64,000 bases of DNA, from the NCBI GenBank assembly GCA_958295495.1, contig OY282352.1, forward strand, positions 2,046,001-2,110,000, given 5' to 3'. The position numbers and the translations under genes were made by a program. The stretch is from an uncultured Latescibacterota bacterium. GTDB lineage: Bacteria > Latescibacterota > UBA2968 > UBA8231. The notes beneath the pieces were generated by a model. It did not search any database. It saw nothing but the letters and a program-made list of their open reading frames with translations, and was not told where the DNA came from. Shown here one piece after another: positions 1 to 7,478 of the stretch (positions within the stretch are counted from its first letter, which is position 1; each line of letters starts with the position of its first letter).

Positions 1-653
1 GCAAAGGTGTCGAGCCATTTGCCGTTGAGCCAGTCGAACCACTCGTCGCGCGGGCGGCTGTCGGTGCGCTTCTTGATGACCAAGTCGCGCTCGGACACGT
101 CGTTCATCACGGTGTATCCGGCCACGTATTTGAGCGCGTCCTTGGCTTTAACGCCCTTGGCCTTGCGGCCAATGACCACCGCCAACTCGCCTTCCCAGTC
201 TATCGAGCGGGCCACCGGCGGGATCAAAATTTTGTCGCCCGGGCCGACAACCGTAGTCGTCGGCGGCTTCATAAAGACGCGCGGGGTTTCCTCGTCTTGG
301 GTCTCCATTTTGCCGCCGCCTTCTTCGATGTGGTCTTGGTAGTTGCCGGCCAAGCAGAACACCTTGCGCGGGTTGGGCACGGGAGCGCGGAGGCGGACCT
401 TGCTGAGGGCGTGGATGGTCTTGCCGTTGGGCTTCTTATCTGCGGCACTCGCGGCGGCTTTTTTGGCGGCGCTCAGGCCCTTGGCACCAGCGGTGAGCAA
501 GGCCAGCATATCGGTAAAGAAGGGATGTATTTTGCGCTTTTCTTGGCGGGCCAAGACGCGGTCGGCCGCCCTGAGATCGACGACCACGGAGTCATCGGCT
601 ACGACGGCACCCACGAATTGTTCGCCAGCGGCAGAGTACGTGACCAGTTTCAC
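1..653 (-). CDS. Fumarylacetoacetate hydrolase (FAH) family protein, 3' end outside window
   Basis: This is the N-terminal 217 codons of a FAH-fold enzyme; the gene runs off the left edge. I read it by translating the reverse complement. The start is GTG at 651-653, six bases after a strong AGGAGG. Residues 1-90 form the N-terminal lobe, with an Ala/Lys-rich stretch at 60-75. The family core begins near residue 100 with LAGNYQDHIEEGG (the NYxxH...E motif), followed by RSIDWEGELAVVIG at 149-162, where the D-x-E-x-E carboxylates bind the divalent metal. Family members cleave or isomerise 2-hydroxy-dienoate and acylpyruvate products of aromatic or sugar-acid breakdown in the cytoplasm; the exact substrate cannot be told. 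It is divergent from the acetyltransferase gene. A degraded copy of codons for roughly residues 109-161 lies at 2319-2461. Confidence 0.9.
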   Translation of the reverse strand, partial: MKLVTYSAAGEQFVGAVVADDSVVVDLRAADRVLARQEKRKIHPFFTDMLALLTAGAKGLSAAKKAAASAADKKPNGKTIHALSKVRLRAPVPNPRKVFCLAGNYQDHIEEGGGKMETQDEETPRVFMKPPTTTVVGPGDKILIPPVARSIDWEGELAVVIGRKAKGVKAKDALKYVAGYTVMNDVSERDLVIKKRTDSRPRDEWFDWLNGKWLDTF

Positions 654-706
654 GGTTTCCTCCTGTGAAAAGGGTTTATGCGCCGACCAAATGGCCGGTC
701 ATTGCA

Positions 707-736
707 TTGGTAAATTGGGCAGGGACAATTTATATT
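707..736 (+). promoter_or_regulatory. Possible sigma-70 promoter of the acetyltransferase gene
   Basis: TTGGTA at 707-712 and TATATT at 731-736 are separated by 18 bases. Transcription would start at about 743-745, essentially on the ATG at 745. No Shine-Dalgarno precedes that ATG, so the mRNA would be leaderless or nearly so. The -10 box is good and the -35 box moderate. Confidence 0.35.
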
Positions 737-744
737 CGGGCGTC

Positions 745-1320
745 ATGCCAAAAGAATACAAAGAATACTTCGTCCATCCCAGCACTTACGTCGATGAGCC
801 GGTCGCCATTGGCGCGGGGACTCATATATGGCATTTCTGCCACCTGATGCCCGAGGCACAGATCGGCCAAAACTGCAATCTCGGCCAGAACGTCTATATT
901 GACCGCGGCGTGGTGATCGGCGACGGCTGCAAGATACAGAACAACGTTTCGCTCTACAAGGGAGTTACGCTCGAAGACGAGGTTTTCTGCGGCCCGTCAA
1001 TGGTATTCACCAACGTCGTTACCCCGCGCGCCTTTATCGACCGCCGCCGCGAGTTCCAAGAGACGCGAGTGCGAAGGGGGGCTTCGCTGGGGGCCAACTC
1101 AACCATTGTTTGCGGTGTCGAAATCGGTGCTTATGCCCTCATTGGTGCCGGCGCGGTCGTAACCCGCGACGTGCCGGCATACTCGCTGATAACCGGCGTA
1201 CCGGGGCGACAGACGGGCTGGGCCTGCCGCTGTGGGGTCACGCTGGGCGGTGATCTGGTGTGTGCGGAGTGCGGCGCGGGCTACGTGGAAGAAGAAGGGC
1301 GGCTGCGACCGCTGCCTTGA
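745..1320 (+). CDS. Left-handed beta-helix sugar N-acetyltransferase with C-terminal zinc-ribbon-like tail
   Basis: A 191-residue hexapeptide-repeat acyltransferase of the WbpD/WlbB type, which N-acetylates UDP-3-amino sugars for surface polysaccharide. The first 150 residues are a series of [IV]-G-x4 turns (IGAGTHIW, IGQNCNLG, IGDGCKIQ, LGANSTIV, IGAYALIGAG) ending in VTRDVPAYSLITGVPGR, the usual CoA-site end of the coil. Residues 161-175 add CxC...CxxC, a small zinc-ribbon-like cap that also occurs in some WbpD homologues. The reading frame is open upstream to 343, but the family N-terminus (PKEYKEYFVHPSTYVDEPV) fits ATG 745. No polysaccharide cluster surrounds it; the divergent neighbour is the FAH gene. 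The exact sugar substrate is inferred. Confidence 0.85.
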   Translation: MPKEYKEYFVHPSTYVDEPVAIGAGTHIWHFCHLMPEAQIGQNCNLGQNVYIDRGVVIGDGCKIQNNVSLYKGVTLEDEVFCGPSMVFTNVVTPRAFIDRRREFQETRVRRGASLGANSTIVCGVEIGAYALIGAGAVVTRDVPAYSLITGVPGRQTGWACRCGVTLGGDLVCAECGAGYVEEEGRLRPLP

Positions 1321-1405
1321 GGCGAGCCGACGGCTGAATTGACCCTTGTGATCGGGCGAATAGGAGCGGGAAATACTTTCGGCGTTCCACATCAGTTTGA
1401 CCGAG

Positions 1406-1432
1406 CCGACCAGACCGTTTCACTGCTTGCCG
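1406..1432. repeat. 27-bp repeat, copy 1 (partner at 5510-5536)
   Basis: CCGACC-G-ACC-TTTCACTGCTTGCCG, with two variable positions, occurs here between the acetyltransferase and HNH genes and again at 5510-5536 upstream of the BrnT gene, in the same orientation. 25 of 27 bases match. The gap 1321-1441 holds no gene that I can support. Confidence 0.6.
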
Positions 1433-1441
1433 ATATTGTCT

Positions 1442-2056
1442 TTACCTACGTCGGAATCCTCGAAAGTGGCGCTTCTGAGCTGGTGCTTTGAGCAATTCCG
1501 GGTCTATAGGCGGGTCGGCAGGTTCCCTCGACTTCTGCGGCAAGTATCTATCGTGTTTTTGCCTGAACTCAATGTCGGTCATCGTGCCTTTGGCTTGGTT
1601 ACAACTGCGGCAGGCCAACTGGCAGTTCCGTATGTTGTCCGGGCCGCCGAGGGTCTTCGGAACCATGTGCTCGACTTGGAGTTCGTCGTACCGGTACTGG
1701 TTGCCGCAGTAAACGCACTTGCGTTGCTGCGCGTCGAATAGCAGACGTTTGTCCTCCGCCTTTGGGTCGTCTTCCAGTAAAGCGGTGCGTTCGGAAAAGG
1801 TGTCGGCTTTGCCTATATCGTACTTGCGGGTCTTCTGCTTGTCTTCCGCCTGTTTCGACTTTTTTTTGCGTACCGCTTTGGCTTTCTTGTTGCACTCGAT
1901 ACAGAGGGGGTACCCCACGTCTTTATATACCCCACACTGGGGACACTCATCAATAACGCCTTCCTGAGATTCCTCCCAGTGCTCACGGCACAAGTAGTGG
2001 TTTCTCCGTACTTTCTCGGTGCAGGATTGCTCTTTGCAGATGTTCGGTGTCGCCAT
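1442..2056 (-). CDS. HNH endonuclease with N-terminal zinc-knuckle pairs
   Basis: A 204-residue protein. Residues 7-23 (C..C...HYLC) and 38-55 (CPQC...CIEC) look like two small zinc knuckles. A Lys-rich linker (60-78) leads to a canonical HNH core at 114-152: CVYCGNQY, then VEHMVPKTLGG containing the E/D-H pair, N144, and CRSCNQ. Zinc is expected on C114/C117/C149/C152, with H130 as general base. Such free-standing HNH nucleases occur in phage, mobile elements and restriction loci; no partner methylase is present here. The start ATG at 2054-2056 is preceded by AAAGGA. It lies in a debris-rich accessory patch between the acetyltransferase and the DUF4143 ATPase. Nuclease activity is well supported by motif; the biological role is unknown. 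Confidence 0.85.
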   Translation of the reverse strand: MATPNICKEQSCTEKVRRNHYLCREHWEESQEGVIDECPQCGVYKDVGYPLCIECNKKAKAVRKKKSKQAEDKQKTRKYDIGKADTFSERTALLEDDPKAEDKRLLFDAQQRKCVYCGNQYRYDELQVEHMVPKTLGGPDNIRNCQLACRSCNQAKGTMTDIEFRQKHDRYLPQKSREPADPPIDPELLKAPAQKRHFRGFRRR

Positions 2057-2291
2057 GGTTGTCCTTTGATTTTGGCTAAGTCGTCAGCCTGCTGCTAGCC
2101 GGAGATAGCTGCTGCTCGGGCCGCAGCAACTCGGCCTTCTGGTGTTTGTAGGTCGGATAGCGCTATACAATTTAGAGGCTGCCAAGTAACAAGTAAATAG
2201 ATAAGCCCTGCACGAGCCGGGACACGACCACATCCGGTGGGACAGCAAGGACATGCAAGGATGACAGCGGGAAGATAGGCTCTCTGCGCTA

Positions 2292-2482
2292 TAATCCGTC
2301 GGCAACGACAGCGGAAAGAATGACCACCGCCAATTCGCCTTCCCAGTCTATCGAGCGGGCCACCGGCGGGATCAAAATTTTGTCGCCCGGGCCGACAACC
2401 GTAGTCGTCGGCGGCTTCATAAAGACGCGCGGGGTTTCCATTTTGCCGCCGCCTTCTTCGAAGAAGAAGGGCGGCTGCGACC
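2292..2482. pseudogene. Mosaic of three gene fragments copied from neighbouring genes
   Basis: Three pieces lie end to end, all in plus orientation. Bases 2292-2317 match 5942-5967 (3' end of the creatininase gene) at 25 of 26 positions. Bases 2319-2461 match 171-328 (interior of the FAH gene) almost perfectly, except for an in-frame loss of 15 bp between short TCC repeats. Bases 2460-2482 match 1288-1310 (3' end of the acetyltransferase gene) at 23 of 23, joined through GAAGAA microhomology. The fragments are too short to function. The rest of 2057-2610 contains no convincing gene. Confidence 0.8.
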
Positions 2483-2610
2483 CGAGCCGAGCTAATCTCC
2501 ACTACCGCCCAAGTAGGGGAGAGCGTATCGGCGTTGAACGTTGACATGCAGATTTGGAATTGGATTCCCAATTTGCTTGCCTTTACGGGCCTACGGCTTA
2601 ACTTCCCGGC

Positions 2611-3840
2611 ATGGTTGTCCTTCCGTACACCGAGCGCACACTAGCCGGCGTCTTGACTCGCGCCGCAGCACAATTTCCGGCCGTCGTCCTGACCGGCCCG
2701 CGCCAATCCGGCAAGACCACCTTGGTGCGACACCTCTTCGGGGCAACGCATTCCTACTGCACACTCGACGACATCGCCATCCGCGAACAGGCGCGCAGCG
2801 ATGCACAGCTTTTGCTCGCACGCTTTCCCCCTCCTGTAATCCTCGACGAGATCCAGTACGCCCCCGAGTTGCTCCACCACGTGAAGATCAACATCGACGA
2901 ACACAGGAGGGAAAAGGGACGCTACGTGATCACCGGTTCGCAAGCGTTCCCCCTGATGCAGGGCGTCGCCGAATCCCTCGCCGGCCGCGCCGCGGTCCTC
3001 TCGCTCCAGTCCATGTCGCTAGCGGAAATGAGCGGGCGGGCCGCGCCTCGCGTCACTTGGCGGGACGTGCTGAGTACGGATGCACACGTCGAGAGCAGCC
3101 CGGCCGCAGAGGTGGCCGAGCGGATTTTCCGCGGCGGCTTTCCCGAGCTGGCCCTCGACCCGCGCATTGACCCGACCCTGTGGCTGAGCAGTTACATCCA
3201 GACTTACCTCGAGCGCGATGTCCGCACCCTGCGCGCCGTTGGCGATCTGGGCGACTTCCAGCGAGTGCTCTACGCGGTGGCCGCTCGTGCGGGTGCGTTG
3301 GTCAACTTCTCCGACCTCGGGCGCGATCTCGGGGTGACCTCAAAGACGGTCAAGGCGTGGGTCTCGGTTCTGGAGGCGAGCGGACAGGTCTTGACCCTAA
3401 AGCCCTATCATTTGAATCTCGGCAAGCGGCTGGTCAAGCAGCCTAAGATATATTTTTTGGACACGGGCATACTCGGCTACCTCCTCGCGCTCTCGCAGCC
3501 CGATCAGGTGCTGCAGGGGATGGCCGCCGGTCCCATGATCGAAAGCGCGGTCTTGGGCGCGCTGTATCGCCTGCTCGTGCATCGGGGCACTGTGCCGCGC
3601 CTCTACTTCTGGCGCACGGCCGGCGGCCACGAAGTGGACTTCATCCTCGACGACGGCCAGCAGCTCATCCCCATCGAAGCCAAGCTCACGGCCACGCCCA
3701 AGCCGGAACACGCCCACGCACTAGAGCGCTTCCAAGCACTCTTTGGTCCCCGTGCGGCACGCGGCCTGCTGGTGTGCCTCTGCCGCGAGCGCTTTCCCCT
3801 GACGTCGTCCGTAGATGCCGTGCCGCTCGGTGCTTTGTGA
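2611..3840 (+). CDS. AAA ATPase with DUF4143 C-terminal domain
   Basis: A 409-residue protein of the widespread AAA_14/DUF4143 family. Walker A is GPRQSGKT at 29-36. Walker B is PPVILDEIQ, with D79 and E80, and is followed by the typical ITGSQAF sensor-1 segment. The C-terminal half (about 190-409) carries the DUF4143 winged-helix and restriction-endonuclease-like region, including the RDVRTLRAVGDLGDF segment and FWRTAGGHEVDFIL...IPIEAKLT, where D and E-x-K resemble a PD-(D/E)XK core. The biochemical role of the family is not settled; members are common in accessory regions and are suspected defence or mobile-element ATPases. No good Shine-Dalgarno precedes the ATG. It is one of three ATPases of this general design in the window (also 29835-31418 and 34635-36008). 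Confidence 0.85.
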   Translation: MVVLPYTERTLAGVLTRAAAQFPAVVLTGPRQSGKTTLVRHLFGATHSYCTLDDIAIREQARSDAQLLLARFPPPVILDEIQYAPELLHHVKINIDEHRREKGRYVITGSQAFPLMQGVAESLAGRAAVLSLQSMSLAEMSGRAAPRVTWRDVLSTDAHVESSPAAEVAERIFRGGFPELALDPRIDPTLWLSSYIQTYLERDVRTLRAVGDLGDFQRVLYAVAARAGALVNFSDLGRDLGVTSKTVKAWVSVLEASGQVLTLKPYHLNLGKRLVKQPKIYFLDTGILGYLLALSQPDQVLQGMAAGPMIESAVLGALYRLLVHRGTVPRLYFWRTAGGHEVDFILDDGQQLIPIEAKLTATPKPEHAHALERFQALFGPRAARGLLVCLCRERFPLTSSVDAVPLGAL

Positions 3841-3899
3841 GTGGCACCTTTTATTTGCGGGCCGTTTACGGTCGGATTTACTCAAAGGATCACTCAGCA

Positions 3900-4010
3900 A
3901 TGACTGCGACGATAGAGAAATTGCTTGCCGCATTTAAGGAGTTGTCTCCAACGCCCCAACGCGACCCTACCACCTTGGAACTATCAGGCTACCGAGACAC
4001 ACTCAAGGAA
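3900..4010 (+). pseudogene. N-terminal fragment of a PD-(D/E)XK-family protein
   Basis: From ATG 3900 the frame reads EKLLAAFKELSPTPQRDP and then TTLELSGYRD, which closely resembles the N-terminus of PDDEXK_4-type nuclease-like proteins (usually followed by a VYSNILAFFLDP-like segment). Here the resemblance stops after about 35 codons, and the frame runs into the antisense 3' end of the gene at 3984-5180. I read it as a broken gene head. The junction may also have changed the C-terminus of the opposing gene. The rest of 3841-3983 is empty. Confidence 0.45.
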
Positions 4011-5180
4011 CCTAATGTGTACCCGCTTCACCCGATCCAGAAATTCATTCACCGTCATACCCTGAAAATTGGCAGTCTCAACGGATCCGACGGTGCATTC
4101 ATTACCTTTCCTCAGGCGAACACCTCCGTCATCTAGCCCTTCTTCCCGGCGGGCTTTGTTGAAGCAGTCCCGGTATTCCCGTACCATGCCCATGCCATCG
4201 CTCTCCTCGATGCTCTTCCCTGCGTTTTTAAGGTTTATCATCAGTCGGAACTGCGGCTTCCACGAATCGAGCCGCCAAAACAGATGCTTTGCGAACCAGT
4301 ACTGTGTCCATGAGCCGCCACCGCCCCTATTTTCACCCCTGCCTAAGCCACCCCAAGTCCAGTCTGGGAAACCAGACACAAAGGGCTGCCGTTCGCCAAC
4401 CGCGTCTCTTAGCCTATTGCGGAGATTTAGCATGAACTCCCACTGAACATGATCCCGATCAAGATCCCACTCCTGCTGGGCCTTTATCCTTAGTTCCATA
4501 AAAGCTGCCAGATATTCCGCATACTGACATAGAATCTCGTTCTCCCGAGTTGCGTCCTGACTATCGAGGAACCTCGCCATGTCTTCCGCCTTAAACACGG
4601 AATACTTGTTCTTTTTGACCGCCTCTCTCTCATCACCGAACACATACCCAGTCTTGAAATAGACGGGCTTGATTAGATCTTTCTCCTCGTCATCCGTACT
4701 GACGGCCTCTATATACCGCGCCAATTGGTCACTGTGCGCCGATCCGTCTTTTTTATCTCCGATGATAAAAGAGACCAGCTTCCCGTCCACTTTGGCCTGG
4801 AAGTACACATCAATATTGTGATACTGACGCTTGATATTGGTCACGTCGCTCACGTCACACGGCCCATCGTGGCGAACCATCGACTCGCCATCGGGTCCCA
4901 GCACCCGAACGCCGCCGGTCGGATCCGGCTTGCCCGCCCGAAATAGGGTACGCACGAACTCTAATCCGCATTTTTGGAGGTCTCCAGTGGCTTCGGCAAC
5001 ACAGGCAATGAGCCAGCAGATGACGGCGTCCTGCGAGAGTTCCTTTGTCGCGTAATTGAAGAGGTTGGGTCGTCGATGAGTATTAGAACCCCTTTCAGAA
5101 CAAATTGGTAGCTGTAGCTCGGCCCCCTCGCGGAAGAACTTCCCTCTCACAGCCTTAGAAAAATCATATTCCTGTTTCAT
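3984..5180 (-). CDS. BrnA-like antitoxin leader fused to a PD-(D/E)XK nuclease-superfamily domain
   Basis: A 398-residue protein with the start chosen at ATG 5178-5180, which has GAGG 8 bases upstream; an ATG 18 bases earlier is also in frame. Residues 1-26 (MKQEYDFSKAVRGKFFREG...LPI) match the leader of the small DNA-binding antitoxins encoded after BrnT-type toxins. From residue 39 (NLFNYATKELSQDAVICWL) it instead reads as a PDDEXK_4-like nuclease domain, with IDVYF (D124), then FIIGDKKDGSAHSDQLARY at 138-156. The family usually has an E two residues before the Lys; here G141 occupies that place, so catalysis is doubtful unless D142 substitutes. The gene overlaps the BrnT gene by 17 bp, the usual arrangement of a brnTA pair. 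The antitoxin's ribbon-helix-helix part is absent. Fusion, or recombination-made chimera: the function is inferred only. Confidence 0.7.
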   Translation of the reverse strand: MKQEYDFSKAVRGKFFREGAELQLPICSERGSNTHRRPNLFNYATKELSQDAVICWLIACVAEATGDLQKCGLEFVRTLFRAGKPDPTGGVRVLGPDGESMVRHDGPCDVSDVTNIKRQYHNIDVYFQAKVDGKLVSFIIGDKKDGSAHSDQLARYIEAVSTDDEEKDLIKPVYFKTGYVFGDEREAVKKNKYSVFKAEDMARFLDSQDATRENEILCQYAEYLAAFMELRIKAQQEWDLDRDHVQWEFMLNLRNRLRDAVGERQPFVSGFPDWTWGGLGRGENRGGGGSWTQYWFAKHLFWRLDSWKPQFRLMINLKNAGKSIEESDGMGMVREYRDCFNKARREEGLDDGGVRLRKGNECTVGSVETANFQGMTVNEFLDRVKRVHIRFLECVSVA

Positions 5181-5466
5181 TGTATTGCCTCGTTTCATTC
5201 GTGGTTGCTTTACGTGCCGAGATCAGCCGTATTCGGTCGCTTGAGGCAGTCTCTTCTCGATACGTATGACAAACGACCAGTAAGCTACCTGTCCGATCTA
5301 GACCAAGAGTGATCCACCGGTCTTCATCTTGGCTGTGTTTTTCGTCGAACTCGGAGAGTGCTCGTGGATCCCGAAAAACGGTAGCAGCGCGTTCAAAAGT
5401 AATACCATGTGCCCTGAGATTCTGTTCTGCTTTGCTAGGATCCCACTCAAATTTGTGCTGGAACAA
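5164..5466 (-). CDS. brnT: BrnT-family type II toxin
   Basis: A 100-residue protein matching the BrnT family (RelE-like ribonuclease fold, which inhibits translation by RNA cleavage). Typical family segments are present: FEWDPSKAEQNLRAHGITFE at the N-terminus, the FRDP turn, DEDRWITLG, and the C-terminal RIRLISARKAT. The length is normal for the family. Its 3' end overlaps the next gene by 17 bp. That gene begins like a BrnA-type antitoxin but continues as a nuclease-fold domain, so how the toxin is neutralised is unclear. BrnTA operons are normally autorepressed by the antitoxin. The region upstream (5467-5580) contains the second copy of a 27-bp repeat and no other gene. Confidence 0.85.
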   Translation of the reverse strand: MFQHKFEWDPSKAEQNLRAHGITFERAATVFRDPRALSEFDEKHSQDEDRWITLGLDRTGSLLVVCHTYREETASSDRIRLISARKATTNETRQYNETGI

Positions 5467-5509
5467 ATGAGCCTCCTATACAATTCAGATAGGCACTGTT
5501 ATTCATCGT

Positions 5510-5536
5510 CCGACCGGACCATTTCACTGCTTGCCG
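5510..5536. repeat. 27-bp repeat, copy 2 (partner at 1406-1432)
   Basis: Same orientation as copy 1, 25 of 27 bases identical. A few bases upstream, CTATACAATT-AGA also recurs at about 2163. The gap around the brnT promoter therefore shares at least two pieces with the gaps flanking the HNH gene. Confidence 0.6.
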
Positions 5537-5587
5537 CTGGTGATGTCGGCGACCTCCGTTTGCTCTGTCGCCTTATATAGCAGTCCT

Positions 5588-5712
5588 CTTACTACACGAC
5601 ACCTAACCTGAATGCGCGTCTTCTGGTGTCGTCTTGGGAGCGCGGGCCTCTGGCCCGCCCAGCGGGCGGGACGCCCATGCTCCCAGTGGAGGCCCTACTG
5701 TCGTGTACTTAG
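5588..5712. mobile_element. MITE-like element with 14-bp TIRs and 9-bp target duplication
   Basis: A 125-bp non-coding element. The left end is CTTACTACACGACA; the reverse complement of the right end is CTAAGTACACGACA (12 of 14 identical). It is flanked directly by AGCAGTCCT at 5579-5587 and 5713-5721, a perfect 9-bp duplication. The interior is a GC-rich hairpin (GCGGGCC-TCT-GGCCCGC nested inside GGGAGC/GCTCCC). The right-end sequence TACTGTCGTGTACTTAG recurs at 42368-42384, 106 bp upstream of a dead IS4-family transposase gene. This suggests a deletion derivative mobilised by that IS. A 9-bp duplication fits IS4-family transposition. Confidence 0.75.
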
Positions 5713-5779
5713 AGCAGTCCTAAATGACTTGAAAGCATAGAATGTTCATCGGCACGGTCTTTTCTGCCTATAAGAAGTC

Positions 5780-5799
5780 ATTCCCGCGAAAGCGGGAAT
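5780..5799. repeat. dRS3-like palindromic repeat
   Basis: ATTCCCGC-GAAA-GCGGGAAT is a perfect 8-bp stem with a GAAA loop, preceded by GTC and followed by CCAGG. This motif is widespread as a dispersed repeat (dRS3/REP-like) in many bacteria. Only one copy is seen here. The surrounding gap 5722-5940 holds no gene. Confidence 0.7.
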
Positions 5800-5940
5800 C
5801 CAGGCTTGAATGATGTAGGATTGCTATATATACTCAACTAGTTTCCTCGGATCGTGTCCGCATTCCGTCGATATGCTATGGCGGGCTTTGCGTATCCTAT
5901 CGATCACCAGATCATTTTCATCGCCAAATCCTCCCCCGCC

Positions 5941-6804
5941 CTAATCCGTCGGAAACGACAGCGGAAACGTCGGCTCCTCCTCCTGTCGCCGAGAGCGCGG
6001 CTCAATTTTCATCGCGTGGTATTCCTCGACAAATTCGGCCAAGTTCCCGCTCGCCTCCTCAAAGACGATTTTGCCCTTCTCGGCCGTAGCCTTCTCCGCC
6101 TCGCCCATCACCCCGCTATCCGAATACTGACTCGTCCACTCAATAAGGCCCAGCGGCCCATGCCCGAACAGGTCGGTGTACACGAACTTTGAGCCGAGCT
6201 TGTTCGTCTTGGCGATCTCGCTCTTGATCTTGTCCTTGCGCACGCTCTCCGGTGCGAGATACAGCAGCATCGAGGTCTCCAGCTCGCCCGCGTGCGAGCA
6301 GCCGCCCGGGTACACGCTCTCGCGCCACTTTTCGTCGAAGCCGGGATGGACCCGGAGCAAATGCCACCACGAACAAAAAGTGCAGTTAGCGTCGGTCTCG
6401 ACGATAGTGCGCCGGGCGACCATGTCCACGAGGTTGTGGTTGGAGCCGTGGCCATTGACGAGGATCATCTTCTTGAAGCCGTGATAGGCCAAGCTCTTGG
6501 TGATGTCGAGCACGTATTGGACGAAGTGCTCGTAGTGAATGTTGAGCGAACCCGGAAAGTCCATCACATGGTGGACATAGCCGTAGCTCACCGGCGGCAG
6601 GACCAAGGCGAGCTCGGGCTTTAGGCGCGCGGCTTCCGTCGCCACCGCATTGGCGCAGAGGTGATCCACCTTGAGCGGGAGGTGGTGGCCGTGTTGTTCA
6701 ACCGAGCCGGTGGGTATGATGGGAATTTTGCCCATAGCTACGGCTTGGTTGACTTCGGGCCAAGTAAGCTCGTCGAACTTGTAAATTTCGGCTACGTCGG
6801 ACAT
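5941..6804 (-). CDS. Creatininase family amidohydrolase
   Basis: A 287-residue metal-dependent amidohydrolase of the creatininase fold. The start ATG 6802-6804 is set by AGGAGA eight bases upstream. Family metal-site motifs are present: GSVEQHGHHLPL near residue 33, LVNGHGSNH near 115, and CSHAGELETS near 165. Members include creatinine amidohydrolase, MftE and the archaeal FAPy deformylase ArfB, so the substrate cannot be named. It lies 23 bp downstream of queE and in the same direction, making it the third gene of a queC-queE-creatininase run. The Ser/Glu-rich C-terminus (RSRRQEEEPTFPLSFPTD) is unremarkable. A 26-bp piece of its 3' end is copied at 2292-2317. Confidence 0.85.
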   Translation of the reverse strand: MSDVAEIYKFDELTWPEVNQAVAMGKIPIIPTGSVEQHGHHLPLKVDHLCANAVATEAARLKPELALVLPPVSYGYVHHVMDFPGSLNIHYEHFVQYVLDITKSLAYHGFKKMILVNGHGSNHNLVDMVARRTIVETDANCTFCSWWHLLRVHPGFDEKWRESVYPGGCSHAGELETSMLLYLAPESVRKDKIKSEIAKTNKLGSKFVYTDLFGHGPLGLIEWTSQYSDSGVMGEAEKATAEKGKIVFEEASGNLAEFVEEYHAMKIEPRSRRQEEEPTFPLSFPTD

Positions 6805-6827
6805 GGGATCTCCTTTTACATGTTTGC

Positions 6828-7478
6828 TCAAGGCAGGTCGAGCGTCTTGTGGATGCGGGTGGAGAGGCGCCAACGCGGATGGCGGCGGAGTATCTCAAGG
6901 GCCTTCTGCACGTAGCGCGGCTCAGAGGATTCGGGCTGCAAATAGACGTAGTCGGCGAGTCGCTCCTCGACGCGCTCCTCGCGGAAAGCCCGGCCAACGA
7001 CGTATTTGAGCTCGGTAATGCGCGCAAAGCCAGCGACGACCGGGTAGCATTTCGGCGACACGGTCCAATGGTCAATCAACTCGAATAGCACCGGATCGGG
7101 CGCGATCGTGCCGTTGGTCTCAATGTGGAGCTTGTAGCCAGCTTCCTTGAGCCGACCAGCCAGCGCAGCGAGATTTTGGCCCAACGGCTCGCCGCCGGTC
7201 AAGCACACCCATGCGGCCGGGTGGCGCGCCACCTCGGCGGCAATGTCCCCGATGTCCATTGGGGTGAAGCGGTCGAACTCGGTGTCGCAGAACGAGCAGC
7301 GCAGATTGCAGCGGGCCAAGCGCACAAAGGTGGTAGGCTCGCCGACGCGCAGGCCCTCGCCCTCAATCGAGTAGAATATCTCGTTGACCTGTAGGACGCG
7401 CCCGGAGTCGCTCCATACCGGCAGGCGCTCGACGCGCGTTTCGGCTGGCATCTGCAGCGTTGTGTCGCGGGCGGTCAC
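6828..7478 (-). CDS. queE: 7-carboxy-7-deazaguanine synthase (radical SAM)
   Basis: A 216-residue radical-SAM enzyme that rearranges 6-carboxy-tetrahydropterin to 7-carboxy-7-deazaguanine in queuosine (preQ0) synthesis. The N-terminal VNEIFYSIEGEGLRVGEPTTF block is diagnostic for QueE. The cluster motif CNLRCSFC (C57, C61, C64) binds the 4Fe-4S centre, and CLTGGEPL contacts SAM. The C-terminal part (YLQPESSEPR...HPRWRLSTRIHKTL) matches the family and marks a full-length gene. It overlaps queC by 4 bp (ATGA), showing translational coupling. No queD or folE homologue lies in the window. Confidence 0.95.
   Translation of the reverse strand: MTARDTTLQMPAETRVERLPVWSDSGRVLQVNEIFYSIEGEGLRVGEPTTFVRLARCNLRCSFCDTEFDRFTPMDIGDIAAEVARHPAAWVCLTGGEPLGQNLAALAGRLKEAGYKLHIETNGTIAPDPVLFELIDHWTVSPKCYPVVAGFARITELKYVVGRAFREERVEERLADYVYLQPESSEPRYVQKALEILRRHPRWRLSTRIHKTLDLP

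Noticed and set aside
2095..2571. 158-codon minus-strand frame across the fragment mosaic
   Set aside because: It reads through joined fragments in the wrong frame for the FAH piece, is Arg/Ala-rich without a domain, and is best explained as chance openness.
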